A program made the position numbers and the translations under genes. Positions 32,526 to 44,647 of a stretch of DNA of 64,000 nt are shown here, piece after piece (positions within the stretch are counted from its first letter, which is position 1; each line of letters starts with the position of its first letter). Below the pieces are notes generated by a model, which had not been told where the DNA came from, made no database searches, and saw only the letters and a list, made by a program, of their open reading frames with translations. Source of the DNA: Flaccisagitta enflata (lineage: Eukaryota > Chaetognatha > Sagittoidea > Aphragmophora); the NCBI GenBank assembly GCA_965153355.1, contig OZ231126.1, positions 76,756,001 to 76,820,000 of the forward strand. Reading direction: 5' to 3'.

Positions 32526-33430
32526 TCAAGAGCTAGACCATGGTGGGCGGCTGACTTATGCTAGAGGCGCTGATGACCCACTGATACTGGTAACCGTGAT
32601 CTCCAGCCTGGCTTCTTGGGCCTGACGGTGACCATGAATGCGATGAGCAGAGATATACAATTTGTTTCCATATCAGCATAGTAGTCACCACAGGCTCGGG
32701 AGCCGAATGCGTGGCGCTCAGTCCTGTGTTACTTCATGCTGCCTGATGACTAGCAGACTGACCACTAGACCATTATAGGCTGATTTCCACCACTGAGCAG
32801 GTCCTAGCAGACCCAGCCCAGACTGGCTTTTGAGCCTGATCGAACCATTTAATGAATGCGATGAGCAGAGATATGCCACTTGTTCTGTCGTTGTAGTCAC
32901 AGTTAAATGGTTTGGGACTCAGCGCTTTGCTACTTCCTCAAACATCACATTTTTCATGCTGGCCTGGGATTCGGACTTGACTATTTTAGCAGCATTTACA
33001 CTAGACCATGAAGGCTGATTCATTAGAGGCTGATGATTTGTTTCATTGATAGCTTAGGTCCTAGTATAACCCAGCCCAGACTGGCTTGGTCTGATCGAGG
33101 AAACCATTTAATGAATGCGATGAGCAAAGATATATAGCCACTTGTTTGCCATCACAGGCCACCACAGCTACAGCCGGCTGGGATCACTACAGCAGCTTCC
33201 TCACTTCAGGTTACCACTATCTTACTAGTCTTTGACTCATTTCTGAAGGCAGTTCTACCACTAATGTCCATGAGCAGCTGATTCAGAGGCTGATGATTTG
33301 TTCCATTGGATACTTTTGTGGTGTCCTAGCAGATACCCCAGTCTGTGACTGGCTTTGAGTCTGACGTAGGAACCATTTAATGAATGCGATGAGCAGAGAT
33401 ATACAATTTGTTTTACATCAGCATAGTAAG
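32526..33430 (-). repeat. Degraded inverted SINE copies
   Basis: Minus-orientation fragments of the SINE tail (AACCATTTAATGAATGCGAT ... GAGCAGAGATATACAATTTG) recur near 32630, 32845, 33100 and 33370 with many indels. Orientation flips near 33430, where forward units begin. Confidence 0.6.
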
Positions 33431-35888
33431 TTTCTTACCATCTACAAATGGTTCCACGCCACACTCAAAGCCAGTCACATGATCAGTATCTGCTGACACC
33501 AAAAAAGTATCCAACGGAACAAATCATCAGCCTCTAGTAAGTCAGCCTTCATGGTCTAGTGGTTAGAATACTTGCCTTCAGAGATGAGGGTCAAGGGTTT
33601 GAATCCAGGACGGGCATGAAGGTAACACAGGAGTTTGAGGGAGCGCTTGTAACGCGAGTCGGGATCTGCCCGACAACTGTGGTGACTTACTATGCTGATG
33701 CAAAGCAAATTGTATATCTCTGCTCATCGCATTCATTAAATGGCTCCTTACGCTAGAACCATTTAATGAATGCAATGAGCAGAGATATACAATTTGTTTT
33801 TACATCAGCATAGTAAGACACCAAAAAAGTATCCAATGGAACAAATCATCAGCCTCTAGTAAGTCAGCCTTCATGGTCTAATGGTTAGAATACTTGCCTT
33901 CAGAAATGAGGGTCAAGGGTTCGAATCCAGGACGGGCATGAAGGTAACACAGGAGTTTGAGGGAGCGAGTCTTAAAACGCTGAGTTTGGTCCTATTCGAC
34001 AACTGTGGTGACTAATATGATGTAAACAACAGTATATCTCTGCTCATCCATTCATTAAATGGTTCCTACGTCAGACTCCAAAGCCAGTCACAGATCAGTA
34101 TCTGCTAGGACACCAAAAAAGTATCCAATGGAACAAATCATCAGCCTCTAGTAAGTCAGCCTTCATGGTCTAATGGTTAGAATACTTGCCTTCAGAAATG
34201 AGGGTCAAGGGTTCGAATCCAGGACGGGCATGAAGGTAACACAGGAGTTTGAGGGAGCGCTTAAAACGCTGAGTCGGTCCCAAGCCCGACAACTGTGGTG
34301 ACTTACTATGCTGATGTAAAAACAAATTGTATATCTCTGCTCATCGCATTCATTAAATGGTTCCTACGTCAGACTCAAAGCCAGTCACAGACTGGGGTAT
34401 CTGCTAGGACACCAAAAAAGTATCCAATGGAACAAATCATCAGCCTCTAGTAAGTCAGCCTTCATGGTCTAGTGGTCGGGGAATACTTGCCTTCAGAAAT
34501 GAGGTCAAGGGCCTGGAATCCAGGACGGGCAATAGAAGGTAACACAGAGCTCAGGAGCCGCAATGCTGAGTCGGTCCAAGCTCCGACAACTGTGGTGACT
34601 TACTATGCTGATCTAAAACAAATTGTATATCTCTGCTCATCGCATTCATTAAATGGTTCCTACGTCAGATTCAAAGCCAGTCACAGACTGGGGTATCTGC
34701 TAGGACACCAAAAAAAGTATCCAATGGAACAAATCATCATCCTCTAGTAAGTCAGCCTTCATGGTCTAATGGTTAGAACACTTGCCTACAGAAATGAGGG
34801 TCAAGGGTTCGAATCTGTGACGGGCATGAAGGTAACACAGAGGCTTGAGGGAGCGCTTTTAAAATCGCCTTAGTCAACTTTCCCAAGCCCGACAACTGTG
34901 GGTGACTTTACTATGCTGATGTGTAAACAAATTGTATATCTCTGCTCATCGCATTCATTAAATGGTTCATGTCAGACTCAAAGCTGTGTCACAGACTGTT
35001 TTTACATCAGCATAGTAAGACACCAAAAAAGTATCCAATGGAACAAATCATCAGCCTCTAGTAAGTCAGCCTTCATGGTCTAGTGGTTAGAATACTTGCT
35101 TTCAGAAATGAGGGTCAAGGGTTCGAATTCAGGACGGGCATGAAGGTAACACAGGAGTTTGAGGGAGCGCTTAAAACGCTGAGTCGGTCCCAAGCCCGAC
35201 AACTGTAGTGACTTACTATGCTGATGTAAAAACAAATTGTATATCTCTGCTCATCGCATTCATTAAATGGTTCCTACGTCAGACTCAAAGCCAGTCACAG
35301 ACTGGGGTATCTGCTAGGACACCAAAAAAGTATCCAATGGAACAAATCATCAGCCTCTAGTAAGTCAGCTTTCATGGTCTAGTGGTTAGAATACTTGCCT
35401 TCAGAAATGAGGGTCAAGGGTTCGAATCCAGGACGGGTATGAAGGTAACATAGGAGTTTGAGGGAGCGCTTAAACGCTGAGTCGGTCCTAAGCTCGATTA
35501 ACTGTGGTGACTTACTATGCTGTAAAACAAATTGTATATCTCTGCTCATCGTATTCATTAAATGGTTCCTACGTCAGACTCAAAGCCAGTCACAGACTGG
35601 GGTATCTGCTAGGACACCAAAAAAGTATCCAATGGAACAAATCATCAGCTTCTAGTAAGTCAGCCTTCATGGTCTAGTGGTTAGAATACTTGCCTTCAGA
35701 AATGAGGGTCAAGGGTTCGAATCCAGGACGGGCATGAAGGTAACACAGGAGTTTGAGGGAGCGCTTAAAACGCTGAGTCGGTCCCAAGCCCGACAACTGT
35801 GGTGACTTACTATGCTGATGTAAAACAAATTGTATATCTCTGCTCATCGCATTCATTAAATGGTTCCTACGTCAGACTCAAAGCCAGT

Positions 35889-35893
<5 letters not shown>
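33431..35893 (+). repeat. ~300-bp tandem array of tRNA-headed SINE units, 8 heads
   Basis: Heads (CCTTCATGGTCTAGTGG) start at 33546, 33868, 34160, 34459, 34756, 35070, 35369 and 35664, i.e. spacings of 292-322 bp. Each ~77-nt head has A box TGGTCTAGTGG and B box GGTTCGAATCC, and its ends CCTTCATG and CATGAAGG pair as an acceptor-like stem. The T arm does not pair properly, so these are not functional tRNAs. Each body runs through GAGTCGGTCCCAAGCCCGAC and ATTCATTAAATGGTTCCTAC to CCTCTAGTAAGTCAG. The 34.5-34.9 kb copies carry many indels. The array ends in (GA)n. Confidence 0.8.
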
Positions 35894-35948
<55 letters not shown>

Positions 35949-36023
35949 CAGGTAGACAGACAGACAGACAGAAAGACGAAGAGACAGAGGAAGAGACAAC
36001 GAGACAAAGAGACACAGGCAAAG

Positions 36024-36068
<45 letters not shown>

Positions 36069-36100
36069 TGTGTGTGTGTGTCTGTGTGTGTGTGTATGTC
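35893..36100 (+). repeat. (GA)n, (GACA)n and (GT)n microsatellites
   Basis: GA at 35893-35947, GACA/GAGACA to about 36015, GT at 36025-36095 with CT interruptions. Confidence 0.95.
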
Positions 36101-37765
36101 AGCATGTACATGCGTCTCTCTAAGTGTGTGTGTTTTTAAATGCACATACATATTTTTTCCCATATGAATTCTTATTTCTCCTAAATTTCGAATCTTCATT
36201 CCATTATTTACTGAAAATTTGGACATATCAGCAATTGCATTCGATGTGCGATATTGAAATGAAAAATGGAGTGAAAGGAAAATGTAAGTCAGTCGAGTTT
36301 TCGCTTCTGCGCAAAGTCAATCATTTTTTTCTGATTGAAATACAAGTAATTTCGGCAAATGTACAGAAACAAAGGTAAAAAAGAAAGCGCCAATGTAAAC
36401 GTCAAAACGTAAAAAAAAAAAAAGAAGAAATAAGTAGAGTAAAATAAATTTCTGTCATCACGCACATAAAAACTGCAAAACGACAAAATTGGCAGCCGTT
36501 GATGACAAAGGACGCAAATATACGTTTTGGCAAATTCAATTGAATATTCATTTTGACTCATTCAGGAAGAATTGATCAGAATTGGAAATGAATTTTTTAA
36601 AGAATTGCTCCAATGAGGCTAATTGTGATGACATCAGCTTTCATTCGCTAACCCATATTTTCTTATTTACGAAGTGCGTGAGGCTGTAGGGGGGAGTGAC
36701 CCTGCACTTTTTGGGGGTTTACTTCTCGTTTTTTTAATAGCGTAAGTGGATTCAATAAAACAAGGAAAACAAAACATGAATTTTTGTGTATTCTAGTGGC
36801 AAGATTGATATATATGTTAAAAAATCTCTGATAATCTCTGATGTATTGGGAAGAAAAAAGAATCATTATTACTAAACGAGATCGAATACAGAGGCAATTA
36901 TGAAGGGTGTGACTGCTGAGGAAATTCTTTCAGTGGGAAGGCAAATAAGGCCGATATTTACTCTGTATCTAAGCACTTATAATTCGTAAACATGGGGGAT
37001 ATTTGCTTAATGATATCGCCTTTGATTAACTGTAATTGTTCATTAGTTGAAGATTGAGATCGAGTAATCATTTTCGTTCAATGGTTTTACTATTCTTTGT
37101 ATAAAGCACACGATCGATTTTTCTTGGTTTGATAATTGGTTGGTTTTTCTGTTGGTTTGTTGATTGGTTGGTTTGCTTGTTGGATAGTTGGTGGTTTGGT
37201 TGGTCGGTGAGTCGGGCAGTTTTTAGTTCGTAGGATGATTTAATGGTCATTAAATAAGATACAGGACAGGCTCAAACTTGGTTGATTGATCAGCAGGGTG
37301 GGCTAAACTAGGGCATGGTTGTCAGATGCAACTGCACGGATCAGCATCATAATATGATAGAATACTATTTGCCGTGTTTCAGGCGTCTGTAACCAATTTC
37401 GGTCATGCCCGTCGCCCCCATCATTACATTTCCCATAGATTGTGTAAAGTGAGGATTTTGGCCACCGGCTTTCCCAGCGTTTTATCATAGAAAAGATGGG
37501 TCAAATAGAACATGGCAAATATTCTTATTGTGGTTTGTGATAAATGAGGATGATCCCTGCTGCTGGCAAAGGATCAGACAATCTAGCCCTAGTTCAGCCC
37601 AGCCTGTTGGTCTTTCTCTTTAAAAGTACTTTTAATGAACTTGGCGTGGGTACTACCGACCGTGATTATGACGCAGCATCCAAACACTTTTTTCATTTCT
37701 TTCTCTGTCTGAGACTCTCTCTGCAAATGAAGCCAAGCACTAATCTAAGAGTGCCTAGCACTCAT
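36101..37765. other. No gene; short TTGG-rich patch
   Basis: About 1.6 kb without a supported frame. TTGGTTGG/TTGATTGGTTGG repeats at about 37133-37212 resemble the tetranucleotide of set 1, without head or tail. Confidence 0.45.
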
Positions 37766-37768
37766 AAA

Positions 37769-37770
<2 letters not shown>

Positions 37771-37820
<50 letters not shown>
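37771..37820 (+). repeat. (CT)n tract at the left edge of a duplicated segment
   Basis: CT run matched by another at 38430-38467 in front of the second copy. Confidence 0.95.
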
Positions 37821-37827
<7 letters not shown>

Positions 37828-38342
37828 CATCTTTCTGCGACTTAATGTGCAAATCTAGAAAGAAAGTAGGTGTTCTTGCATATCCACGTCCAATAATGAT
37901 ATCAAGTGGCCTAAGTGCCTCCGCCCCAGCCTCAGGCGTCATGGCAGAGCCATATGAAACCATATCAACAAGAATATATGATAAAAAACGAAGGGAGATT
38001 ATTGGTCTCTGTGTTTCTCCATCTGTCCGTCTGGCTAACAGTTCTTTTTTCTTTTTCTCGATTCTAGCTGTGGGCGAGCCTCGTCCTCTTTTTTTTGATG
38101 GCTGTCTCTTAATTTTTCTGGTATCTTCTCCTCCCTTCAGTCTCCGCAACGACAATCAATCATTTTAAAAAGAATATGAGCGGAAGATTAAAATCGAAAA
38201 AGAATCAAAACAAACTTTACGATACAGACGGACAGGTGGATAATGGTCTTACAGCGATTCAGAATGACATGCGAATGGAAGGACAGACGGAACCGAGGGA
38301 CCGACAGACAAAAAAAACATCTAAAAGTAAACGGGAGGGAGG

Positions 38343-38423
<81 letters not shown>

Positions 38424-38427
38424 GGAG

Positions 38428-38474
<47 letters not shown>

Positions 38475-38966
38475 CATCTTTCTGCGACTTAATGTGCAAA
38501 TCTAGAAAGAAAGTAGGTGTTCTTGCATATCCACGTCCAATAATGATATCAAGTGGCCTAAGTGCCTCCGCCCCAGCCTCAGGCGTCATGGCAGAGCCAT
38601 ATGAAACCATATCAACAAGAATATATGATAAAAAACGAAGGGAGATTATTGGTCTCTGTGTTTCTCCATCTGTCCGTCTGGCTAACAGTTCTTTTTTCTT
38701 TTTCTCGATTCTAGCTGTGGGCGAGCCTCGTCCTCTTTTTTTTGATGGCTGTCTCTTAATTTTTCTGGTATCTTCTCCTCCCTTCAGTCTCCGCAACGAC
38801 AATCAATCATTTTAAAAAGAATATGAGCGGAAGATTAAAATCGAAAAAGAATCAAAACAAACTTTACGATACAGACGGACAGGTGGATAATGGTCTTACA
38901 GCGATTCAGAATGACATGCGAATGGAAGGACAGACGGAACCGAGGGACCGACAGACAAAAAAAACA
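37821..38966 (+). repeat. ~500-bp direct duplication at 647-bp offset
   Basis: The segment from ATCTCTCCATCTTTCTGCGA to GACCGACAGACAAAAAAAAC occurs at 37821-38319 and 38468-38966 and looks identical by eye. Between the copies is (GA)n at about 38346-38420, TAGGGAGCCC, then (CT)n. Open frames on both strands (107 and ~136 codons) are repeated with it; none has a recognisable domain, so I do not call a gene. Confidence 0.85.
38346..38467 (+). repeat. (GA)n-TAGGGAGCCC-(CT)n inverted pair
   Basis: GA and CT arms separated by about ten bases, able to form a long hairpin. Confidence 0.9.
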
Positions 38967-38988
38967 CTATCATTAATCGGGCGTGTGT

Positions 38989-38991
<3 letters not shown>

Positions 38992-39077
<86 letters not shown>
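38992..39077 (+). repeat. (GA)n microsatellite
   Basis: Pure GA run closing the duplicated region. Confidence 0.97.
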
Positions 39078-39079
<2 letters not shown>

Positions 39080-39258
39080 ATGCCTGAAAGTTAAAACTTC
39101 TTTAAGATTAATGCTTTTAGATGTTTCACTCTAATGAAGGACTGAGCCTCTTTCCTAATCCTTTCCATTACTTTTCTTTTCTCTTCCTATCTTGTTTGCT
39201 GATCCGTCCTCGCATCTAAGTACTAGACAGTAAGAGTCTAGCACTTTGTTCACAACTA

Positions 39259-39672
39259 CTACTCGACTCATAAAAAAAGCTGCACTTTTAAATGGTAGAT
39301 CGTCATACTGAATTTCAAAATAGCTAATTAAAATCTGGAAACTGCTTGAAAACCTTTTTGAAAAGACTTTTCATTTGGCTTCTCAATCTGGAAATTCTAG
39401 CTTTATTTGTTTAGAAATGGCATAAGAATGAGTATAAACATTGCCATTTTCAGTTTGCAATCCCATTGAAAAATGAGCATTTTTACAAATTAGAAGATAA
39501 CTTTGACAAGCTCTAGCTCCTAAACCGTTTGAGATACAGATTTGGGGTTGGTCTAGAATAAATGAAAATTTAAAAATTTTTCAAATCACTTCAACAAAAA
39601 AATGTTCAAATCATTTGTCTTTTTTTATCCTTCTACTCAAAATAGGGTGCGGCTTCTTTTTTAGTCGAGTAG
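39259..39672. mobile_element. 414-bp TA-flanked inverted-repeat element, copy 1
   Basis: The left end CTACTCGACTCATAAAAAAA ... GCTGCAC is mirrored by GTGCGGCTTCTTTTTTAGTC ... GAGTAG, with TA on both sides. The interior contains AGATACAGATTTGGGGTTGG near 39532, whose reverse complement resembles 49.05 kb in a second 414-bp element. No coding capacity. Confidence 0.65.
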
Positions 39673-40299
39673 TAGTATTGGTCGCATCTGATTAATAGAC
39701 AGTGTTTAGTTCTGTGTTTACATTTGGTATTGGTCGGAAAGCGGCTCTTCGGTCCGGTAGCTTTATGCTTTTATATAGCTTTATCACCCTCGGTTATCAG
39801 TGGAAATACAATGGAGAACTCCACAAATGCGGTTGTTAATTTCTGGTCATAGTGTCAAATCAGAGTTCCATGAAACAATTTTAGTTTTCCTTCACAACAT
39901 CAAGAATAGCAATTCAGAGTGGGTGCAATGTATGAACGCACCAGCAGACAGACCGACCAATGTAATGACAAACTACTGAAAAAAAAATTCTCCTAAAAAG
40001 TTGTAAAATTGCTATTCAGAGCAAGATTGGGTTTCGCATTGCGTTTTGTTATGTTATAAAATGCTTGATTTCTGGAAGCGATGTAACCTCACAGACACAG
40101 AAGCATTTCATGACGTTTTGTCTTCAAAAAAGCTGCCAGAGATAAATTAAAGGAAAGATAGTTGAGCTCAGAATCAAAACTACCAAATAAAGATAAAAAG
40201 ACAACCGCAGTGACGGATGGAGTTTTTGCCGTACTTTATTCTATTTCCAATAAAAAGCCAAATTGAGGAGCGTGTTATAGGTGCAGCACTCTTTCAAAG
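39673..40299. other. No feature seen
   Basis: AT-rich unique-looking sequence. Confidence 0.45.
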
Positions 40300-40596
40300 T
40301 TAAAGCCTCTTAGGTGCGCCATAGCATCTCTTTAAGCGGCTCTGTCCATCGGTCGAATGTTGATCGGTCTGTAGGTCCGCCCGTCGGTGAAAAATGAAAA
40401 AAGAAAGTGAAAAATCGTTGATGTCTGAAACCGCTTGAAAACTTTACTTGATCATCACTCATGTTTGTCATCATTTCATTCGGCTTAACTCACGTCTGAT
40501 TGAGCTTTGGATATGCCTAGGGGCATAGAGCTGGGGAATGATTGGCAAATTAATAACGTCAGGCGCACCGTCTTGGGCCGTGTATCCGGCCTTGGT
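40300..40596 (+). repeat. Degenerate set 1 (F-like) element
   Basis: GGTGCGCCATAGCATCTCTTTAAGCGGCTCTG, GTCCATCGGTCG and GTAGGTCCGCCCGTCGG, with a displaced tail GGCCGTGTATCCGGCCTTGG at 40577-40596. Confidence 0.5.
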
Positions 40597-41006
40597 AATT
40601 CAAAAAGAAGAAGGCATTTTGGTTTTCCATCCAGCCATCGCGTTTCTCCTGTTCTTCAGTCCATCCCATAATCTGCGTTTCCACTGCACCTTCACTCTTT
40701 TTCTTACATTTCTACAATCATTATTGTTAACTCTACCATCATTTTTTCTCGTATTTTTTTGCCCCGAGCTTTGCAACTGTACGATTCCTCTTCTCAGCCT
40801 CTGTTCAACGGTCCGTTCGTCTATTTTTACATTTTTAACCTGTCTAATGACAATTGACCAGTGGCATCTTCACAAAAATGCCATTTCCGTCTTTGTTGGT
40901 TTTGTAAACTTCATCCAAACGTTTCTACTCGTACTACTCGTACTCGTACTGAGTTGTACTGAGTTCAGTCCAGCATAGAGTCCAGTCCAGCATAGAGTTT
41001 CTGCTA
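40597..41006. other. Unassigned frame, probably not a gene
   Basis: A 146-codon plus-strand frame (40538-40978) starts inside the repeat tail, which it translates as part of its N-terminus, and is rich in F, L and S. No motif recognised; likely chance. Confidence 0.15.
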
Positions 41007-41211
41007 TTTCTAGTCGCGTGCACGCGACTTTACAACCCGCTTTGTCCGTCGGTTGGTTGGTCGGTTGGTTGGTCGATCGGTAACACTTAACCTTTTTTTA
41101 TGATTTTATTTTTTCTTTACCTCACTGTTCCTGCCCAAATGGTCTGGTGACCTCAAATATGGTCCCTGCCCACCCGCACGCGACTTCAGTAGCCGTGTAT
41201 CCGGCCTTGTT
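41007..41211 (+). mobile_element. Family A element, complete copy
   Basis: The perfect palindrome AGTCGCGTGCACGCGACT, then TTGG/TCGG tract, TTTATGATTTTATTT, TTCCTGCCCAAATGG, TCTGGTGACCTCAAATATGG, decamer GCACGCGACT and CCGTGTATCCGGCCTTGTT. The cleanest reference copy together with 27737-27926. Confidence 0.8.
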
Positions 41212-41277
41212 CGTTGTCTACTCCATCAAAACATTTCTGCTGTTTTAGTTGTCTACTCCATCGTCGAGTTTCCACTA

Positions 41278-42162
41278 ACCATGAGTGCAATAAAAATGGT
41301 CGAATCTGCAACAGCTTTGAGCACAGGTTTTGGTCAAAAGATTTTTGGGACCATCCTAAAATTCATGCATTGTAGAAACATATCAAAACTATCTTTCATT
41401 TGAGTCCATGCAGCAACTTTTTGCAGCAGTTTTTTTCACAGTTCATTTAGAAAATATGACAAATTAAGCGCTAACTGCTAAAGTGCCACCTCATGAAAAA
41501 TGGCCAAATTTGTCTTGTGGAGTTTCTGGAAATATCTTAGATGAGTAAAAATGATGAAGGATCTTCATCGATTTGCATGAAATTTTAGGTGCTAGTTATT
41601 AAAGTTGTCTTTAAAAAGTCCTGGCTCTGGCTAGTCAAATACTTGCCTGACATGGTTGATGAAAATAGTTCAAAACCCGCGTACCATTTCCTTCCACTTA
41701 CACTATCGTGACAAGTTTTTCTACATTTCGTTTAGAAAAAGATTAAAACATAAGAAAAAATGATTCTCTCTTATGACTTGGAGACTTTTACTAGCAACAA
41801 GTGGCACAAGATATTTCCTATGACTGATTGAAGATCTTTATCGATTTTGATGAAATTCTAGGTGCTGGTGGATCCGTATTTGCTCCAATGTAAATTCAAT
41901 TTTTATCAATACCGGGCAACATCTTCTGTGATTTCTTATGGAACTTTGTAAAGATACCATGGCCATGGACAGTTTCAGAATTGAGTGGTTTTGCTAATCT
42001 TACTCTCATTTGCATATTCATTGAGTTAGTGGTCCCACAAGAGTTTCAAATGCAAAATCTTTAGAAGGGCTTTCCTGGTGTCATGAATTTCGCTGTGTTC
42101 AGATTAATTTTCGGTCCTTCACAGACCTTTCAAAAATCGGCCATTTTTATTGCACTTATGGT
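41278..42162. mobile_element. 885-bp TA-flanked inverted-repeat element
   Basis: ACCATGAGTGCAATAAAAAT at the left is mirrored by ATTTTTATTGCACTTATGGT at the right, with TA at 41276-77 and 42163-64. Inside, a ~45-bp segment (AAGATCTTTATCGATTTTGA type) is directly repeated near 41567 and 41829. The flanks carry short GTTGTCTACTCCATC repeats. No transposase. Confidence 0.65.
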
Positions 42163-42354
42163 TATTTTTTGTTGTCCACTCCATCATCCACACCTTCTTT
42201 TTTCCCTCTTCTTTTTTTCCCTTCACCACCGACTTTCTACTGCCGTTGGTGTTGTGAACCGTTCGTTCTCTCGTTAACGATCCTCATATTTTTCGTCCTC
42301 ATCGCCAAACTTGCTAATGACTTGGATGGTGATTATTTCTTTGCGAGCGAGACC

Positions 42355-42465
<111 letters not shown>

Positions 42466-42659
42466 CCGCTTCCGGCGGCCATTGCGTGGGAGAGGCAGAG
42501 ACAGAGACAGAGACAGCAAGAGAGTCAGATAGAGATAGAGTGAGAGAGAGAAATTCTAGAGGCACTTTCTTTATGATCATTCTGAAATTATTCATTCCAT
42601 TCTTCTTCCATCAGTTGCGCCTAATGAACATTGATATGATTCTGAAAGGCAACCGTCGC

Positions 42660-43265
42660 GTCGCACCCTGAGCTTGTGACACTGACATTATCATTTAGAT
42701 GATCCTATATTGCAACTGCCGCACCCTAGGCTCGTGAGTCGTGACTTTTACATTATCATTTCGATACGAGAACCACTCTGAGCTTGTGTCATCGATAGAT
42801 TGTCTTTGTCGTTTTCATTGTGCTGCACATTTCTTGTGTGAATTTTGCGTCATACCATCATTTAGATAAAAGTGACAGTGATATCATATATCTCTCAGAT
42901 ATGAGATCCAGAGTGTCCGCTCATAACACTGTGTTAAGATATTCATTCTGAGTTTGGGACGCTTGCAAAATCATTTTGATCCTGATACTGTGACACCACC
43001 ATTTTTATACTCCTTGAGATTCCGAGGCAAAAAACCTTACCACCTGTGACGTAATATCCACCCTTAGTTTGCGACGCTGACATCATCACTCAGACATACA
43101 TGTACTGATATAATTGATTGTATCTCTTCATTCTCCACACAGCACAGCGGGGTTTGTACAATAACAGCCCAAACTGGAGGAATCTGTATCATTTGACTCA
43201 AACTCGATAATTACTTTAAAGGTTGTCTAATGATGCTTGTGTCCCTGAGTTTGTCGGTGCTCGAA
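42660..43265 (+). repeat. Very degenerate 60-90 bp tandem repeat
   Basis: Recurring CACCCTGAGCTTGTGACACT ... CATTATCATTTAGAT motifs near 42665, 42725, 42775, 42950, 43060 and 43240, each altered. Probably an old satellite-like array. Confidence 0.5.
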
Positions 43266-44300
43266 TCCCACGTTACCGTTTCTATGTGCTTCATCGAATG
43301 TTTGCACGTATATTTGTGTGTAGTTCTGGTAAGCATTTGTACTAACTAATGACTGCTGTCTCGTGAAGCTACCGCCTGAAGTACCGGGACATCAGCATGT
43401 ATATGTACACCATAACTGAGGACGCGTCATCGCCTAATTGTACTTGTTTCTTTCTTCCTTTCTTCGGCTTCTTTCTGCTGTTCTGCCCTCATTAAGACTT
43501 TTACTTCGTTAGCCAGTTTCGGTGGGCGTTGACTTGCTGCTGCAATGCCGCTGCCACCGTCACTGCTGCAGCTGTCAACGCAGCCGCCTGACGCTTCTGC
43601 TTAATTTTTGCCCATGACCGCTGGATAATGTTGTTGCCGTTATATGGACCACGCTCTCCGCTAATTTTGTCTACTGCTTAGACTGCTGCTGAGACGGCTG
43701 CTCCTTCCTGCCACGGATGTGCATAACTGATATATACTTTTTTTTCTCTCTCTCCTGATTTTTTCCGAAACTCATTTATGAGAGAATGACCTTCGCTCCT
43801 CAGCACACTTGCTTCTAGAAAAGGGTGTGAAATTGCAAATGTTGTTTCGCTTCCTGTGAAGGCTAAATGATCTCGCCCATCTGACATGCTGAATATTTCG
43901 TTGAAACTAAGCAGCGCGGCCCCGACGGAGCAGATACAAACATGACCATTGAGAATACATGACGTTTGTCCGCATGCTTTGTGTTAACAGATTATGGACA
44001 GCGGCACCGAAGGTCATCGAAGGGGTTTCAGGACACTAAAGAAGATAATCTGGCTGGAAAGCCTGGGTTTTTGATGAATTTCGTTTGGTTTCAAATTTCA
44101 TATAAACAGCGACTCTATACCCAATAATTTGCCTGCCACGTCGGGCGATGGAAGTCAGATTCCCTATCATAATGGCCTACTCCCCTTTTGGCGAGATAGT
44201 TCACTGCTAGGAATCCTAGAAATCCTTTACTTTTTCCCCTGGTGGGCCATCCCACTTGAATTGGTCTAGTCACCGAGAGTCTGGTTACCCAGAGGGTCAC
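43266..44300. other. No recognised gene
   Basis: A minus-strand frame at 43678-43887 (69 codons, ATG start) has ordinary composition but no motif I know. The GC-rich patch 43520-43580 carries CTGCTGCAGC-like repeats. Confidence 0.25.
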
Positions 44301-44308
44301 AACCCCGT

Positions 44309-44508
44309 TTGCGACTCTACACCCCGCTTTGTCGGTCCGTCGGTCCGTCGGTCCGTCTGTCCGTCGGTTTTTCGGTCCGTCACACTTTACTTTTTCGGCG
44401 TCTATGGGGTTTTTGGCCTTGCAGCTCCTGCCCATATGCTCCACTGACTACAATTATGGCCCCTGCCCACCCGCACGCGACTAGGGTAGCCGTGTATCCA
44501 GCCTTGTT
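44309..44508 (+). mobile_element. Family A element, head truncated
   Basis: GCGACTCTACACCCCGCTTT, (GTCCGTCG)n, CACACTTTACTTTTTCGG, CAGCTCCTGCCCATATGCTC, GCACGCGACT and CCGTGTATCCAGCCTTGTTT. The first half of the palindrome is missing. Confidence 0.7.
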
Positions 44509-44647
44509 TAACTGAGAGTTAGTCGATAATCAATTATTATACCATTTGCAGCTTGTGCATCTAGACACAAACATATCATGTCAACTTGTCTACTTTCTCT
44601 CTGCATTTTGATTCGAAGAATGTCTCCACCAACGTCACCAAAAACAG

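Noticed and set aside
33431-35893. Cluster of functional tRNA genes
   Set aside because: A and B boxes and the end stem are present, but the T arm does not pair and the anticodon loop is irregular; tRNA-derived SINE units fit better.
37745-38155. 136-codon conserved duplicated protein on the minus strand
   Set aside because: It runs into the GA tract, both strands are open, and the duplication copies DNA exactly, so repetition is no evidence for coding.
40538-40978. 146-codon hydrophobic protein
   Set aside because: Its N-terminus translates a repeat tail (GCCGTGTATCCGGCC) and no motif is present.
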